Shown: one piece after another, positions 4,345 through 5,750 of the stretch | Layout: the number at the start of each line of letters is the position of its first letter | Numbering within the stretch: position 1 is the stretch's first letter | Origin: Acidobacteriota bacterium | GTDB lineage: Bacteria > Acidobacteriota > Terriglobia > Acidiferrales > UBA7541 | Direction of reading: 5' to 3' | Assembly: GCA_003133505.1 (NCBI GenBank) | Contig: PKXT01000291.1 | Span: forward strand, 1 to 5,750 | DNA length: 5,750 nt | Position numbers and translations under genes: made by a program | Notes under the pieces: model-generated | What the model saw: only the letters and a program-made list of their open reading frames with translations | Databases searched by the model: none | Told to the model about the DNA's origin: nothing

Positions 4345-5750
4345 TTGCTAAAGAGAGCATGTTTGGCGGTACTTAGTGTACTTTTCGCGGTGTCGGCGGG
4401 TTCGCAGGCCCAGACACTTAAGAATTTGACTCACCAGGCGCCTGACGGTGCGCTGGTCAGCTTTCTCTTGACCGACGGCACTGTTATGGTCCAGGGAGAT
4501 GCCGAGAATGACTGGTGGAAGCTCACCCCTGATATTACCGGCAGCTACCTCAATGGCACATGGACACAGCTTGCCAGTCTGGAATCTGGATATGTTCCCT
4601 ATGCCTTTGCATCCGCCGTTTTGGCTGATGGCCGCCTGATTATCGAAGGCGGAGAATATAATAATGGCCAATTCGCCTTTACTAACTTGGGCGAAATCTA
4701 CGATCCGGCCACGAATATCTGGACCAACGTGACGCCTCCCGCCGGCTGGGAGTTTATCGGAGACTCTCCGTCCGTTGTCTTGCCGAATGGCTTATATCTT
4801 GTCGGCCGCAAGTTCGACGAGGAAATGGCCGCGCTCGATCCCAAGACTCTTACCTGGACCGCTTACGCATCCACCGGCAAGAGTGACTTCAACGCCGAGG
4901 AGGGCTGGACTCTTCTTTCCGATGGCACGGTCCTGACCTATGACGTCCTGAATAACCCCAATTCCGAAAAATACAACTCCACCACCCAGACCTGGGTTAC
5001 CGCCGGCAGCACCATCGCCAATCTTCAGGGCCCGCCATCAATCCACGAAATCACTTATGGAAATGGATTGATGTACTTTCCACCGGGGGAAGTCGGCCCT
5101 GCTATTCTGCGTCCTGATGGCACGGTCTTTGCCACCGGCGCCACTCACAAGGGTGCCACCGCCGGTCATACGTCCATATACACTCCCGCGCTCAATTCCA
5201 ATAACCCCGGCACTTGGACTCCTGGCCCCGATTTTCCCAATGGCGATCAGGCGGGCGATTCCTTCGCGGCTTTGCTTCCTAACGGCAATGTTCTGGTCGA
5301 GGGCAATTCAGGCACTTCGTATGAATTTAATGGCACCACTCTTACCGCCGGTCCGTTTGCCTCCGGTAGTTTCCTGGTGCTTCCCACTGGCGAAGTCTTG
5401 GTTGCCGGCGCGCAGCTCTACACTTCTACGGGCAATCCGTTGGGATCCTGGGCGCCGCGCATCAAGAAGTTCCCGAGCACTGTTGTTCGTGGTTCCACCT
5501 ACGAGATTAAGGGGCAGCAATTCAACGGATTGTCTCAGGCCGCTTCTTTTGGCGACGAATTTGAAACCGCGACGAACTATCCTCTCGTTCGCATCACCAA
5601 TACTGGCACTGGTCATGTATTCTATGCCAAGACCCACAATCACAGCACCATGGGTGTAGCTACTGGCAAGGCCATCGTTTCTACCCATTTTGATGTTCCC
5701 GAGGCCGCCGAAACCGGGTCTAGCACCCTGGTCGTGGTCGCCAACGGCAT
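4345..5750 (+). CDS. Secreted kelch-type beta-propeller with C-terminal Ig-like domain (partial at window end)
   Basis: The 468 visible residues open with a Sec signal peptide (KR, then LAVLSVLFAVSAG, cleavage likely after SQA at residue 22). Seven imperfect repeats follow, each built round a hydrophobic stretch, a turn such as DG, NG or TG, and a strand such as VLVEG. The turn residues are at about 44, 95, 148, 193, 258, 313 and 348. Most repeats also have a Trp strand (Trp73, 126, 171, 217, 291, 369), and repeat two carries the classical kelch string YDPATNIW. This fits one seven-bladed propeller. From about residue 373 an Ig/E-set-like domain begins, with HNHSTMGVA at 431 onward, reaching STLVVVANG at the window edge. 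Galactose and glyoxal oxidases share this layout, but their Tyr-Cys cofactor needs a cysteine and none occurs after residue 6, so oxidase chemistry is unlikely in the visible part. A carbohydrate- or protein-binding surface role is an inference. The true end lies outside the window. Confidence 0.85.
   Translation, partial: MLKRACLAVLSVLFAVSAGSQAQTLKNLTHQAPDGALVSFLLTDGTVMVQGDAENDWWKLTPDITGSYLNGTWTQLASLESGYVPYAFASAVLADGRLIIEGGEYNNGQFAFTNLGEIYDPATNIWTNVTPPAGWEFIGDSPSVVLPNGLYLVGRKFDEEMAALDPKTLTWTAYASTGKSDFNAEEGWTLLSDGTVLTYDVLNNPNSEKYNSTTQTWVTAGSTIANLQGPPSIHEITYGNGLMYFPPGEVGPAILRPDGTVFATGATHKGATAGHTSIYTPALNSNNPGTWTPGPDFPNGDQAGDSFAALLPNGNVLVEGNSGTSYEFNGTTLTAGPFASGSFLVLPTGEVLVAGAQLYTSTGNPLGSWAPRIKKFPSTVVRGSTYEIKGQQFNGLSQAASFGDEFETATNYPLVRITNTGTGHVFYAKTHNHSTMGVATGKAIVSTHFDVPEAAETGSSTLVVVANG

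Noticed and set aside
5117..5659. 180-codon + strand frame inside the kelch gene
   Set aside because: Out of frame with the propeller repeats, which continue without a break through the whole stretch; Pro/Arg/Leu-rich shadow.

Overview
The window looks like a chromosomal piece of an Acidobacteriota genome (Terriglobia-like), of moderately high GC. This rests on one broken gene with the arrangement typical of the 'VWFA-related Acidobacterial domain' family, on a signal-peptide remnant resembling the secreted beta-propeller proteins common in that phylum, and on the style of the secreted multicopper oxidase and kelch proteins. The taxonomic call is an inference, not a match.

Left part (1-1097), a decaying region. 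The last 36 codons of an unidentified + strand gene end at 113. Six bases later is the truncated 3' end of a - strand gene remnant (326 back to 120). The remnant still has a near-consensus promoter, a Shine-Dalgarno sequence and a signal peptide. A 7-bp inverted repeat covers its -35 box. Divergent to it, after an extended -10 promoter, is a VWA-domain secreted-protein pseudogene (499-1097). It is frameshifted by an 8-bp tandem duplication and is cut off just after its last metal-site motif.

Middle (1115-2344). A complete mazG-type nucleoside triphosphate pyrophosphohydrolase gene has its own extended -10 promoter and almost no leader. Its two MazG domains are intact, but a disordered stretch of about 55 residues is inserted between the two metal-binding motifs of the second domain, and both ends carry basic extensions.

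Right part (2418-5750), secreted proteins. A strong-looking promoter and a leader of about 139 nt with a hairpin precede a Sec-exported three-domain multicopper oxidase that has all the copper ligands and a Met/His/Cys-rich loop. After 106 bp, which hold another good promoter and a strong Shine-Dalgarno, comes a secreted seven-bladed kelch-type beta-propeller with a C-terminal Ig-like domain, cut off by the window end. The two are same-strand neighbours, each with its own promoter, and both are expected outside the cytoplasm. The pairing suggests an extracellular or periplasmic oxidative role, but the propeller is not a canonical galactose oxidase because its visible mature part has no cysteine.

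No RNA genes, insertion sequences, CRISPR arrays or attachment sites were seen. The most interesting points are the exactly explainable frameshift in the VWA gene, the promoter-complete but truncated divergent remnant, the insertion inside the MazG active-site region, and the long structured leader of the multicopper oxidase.
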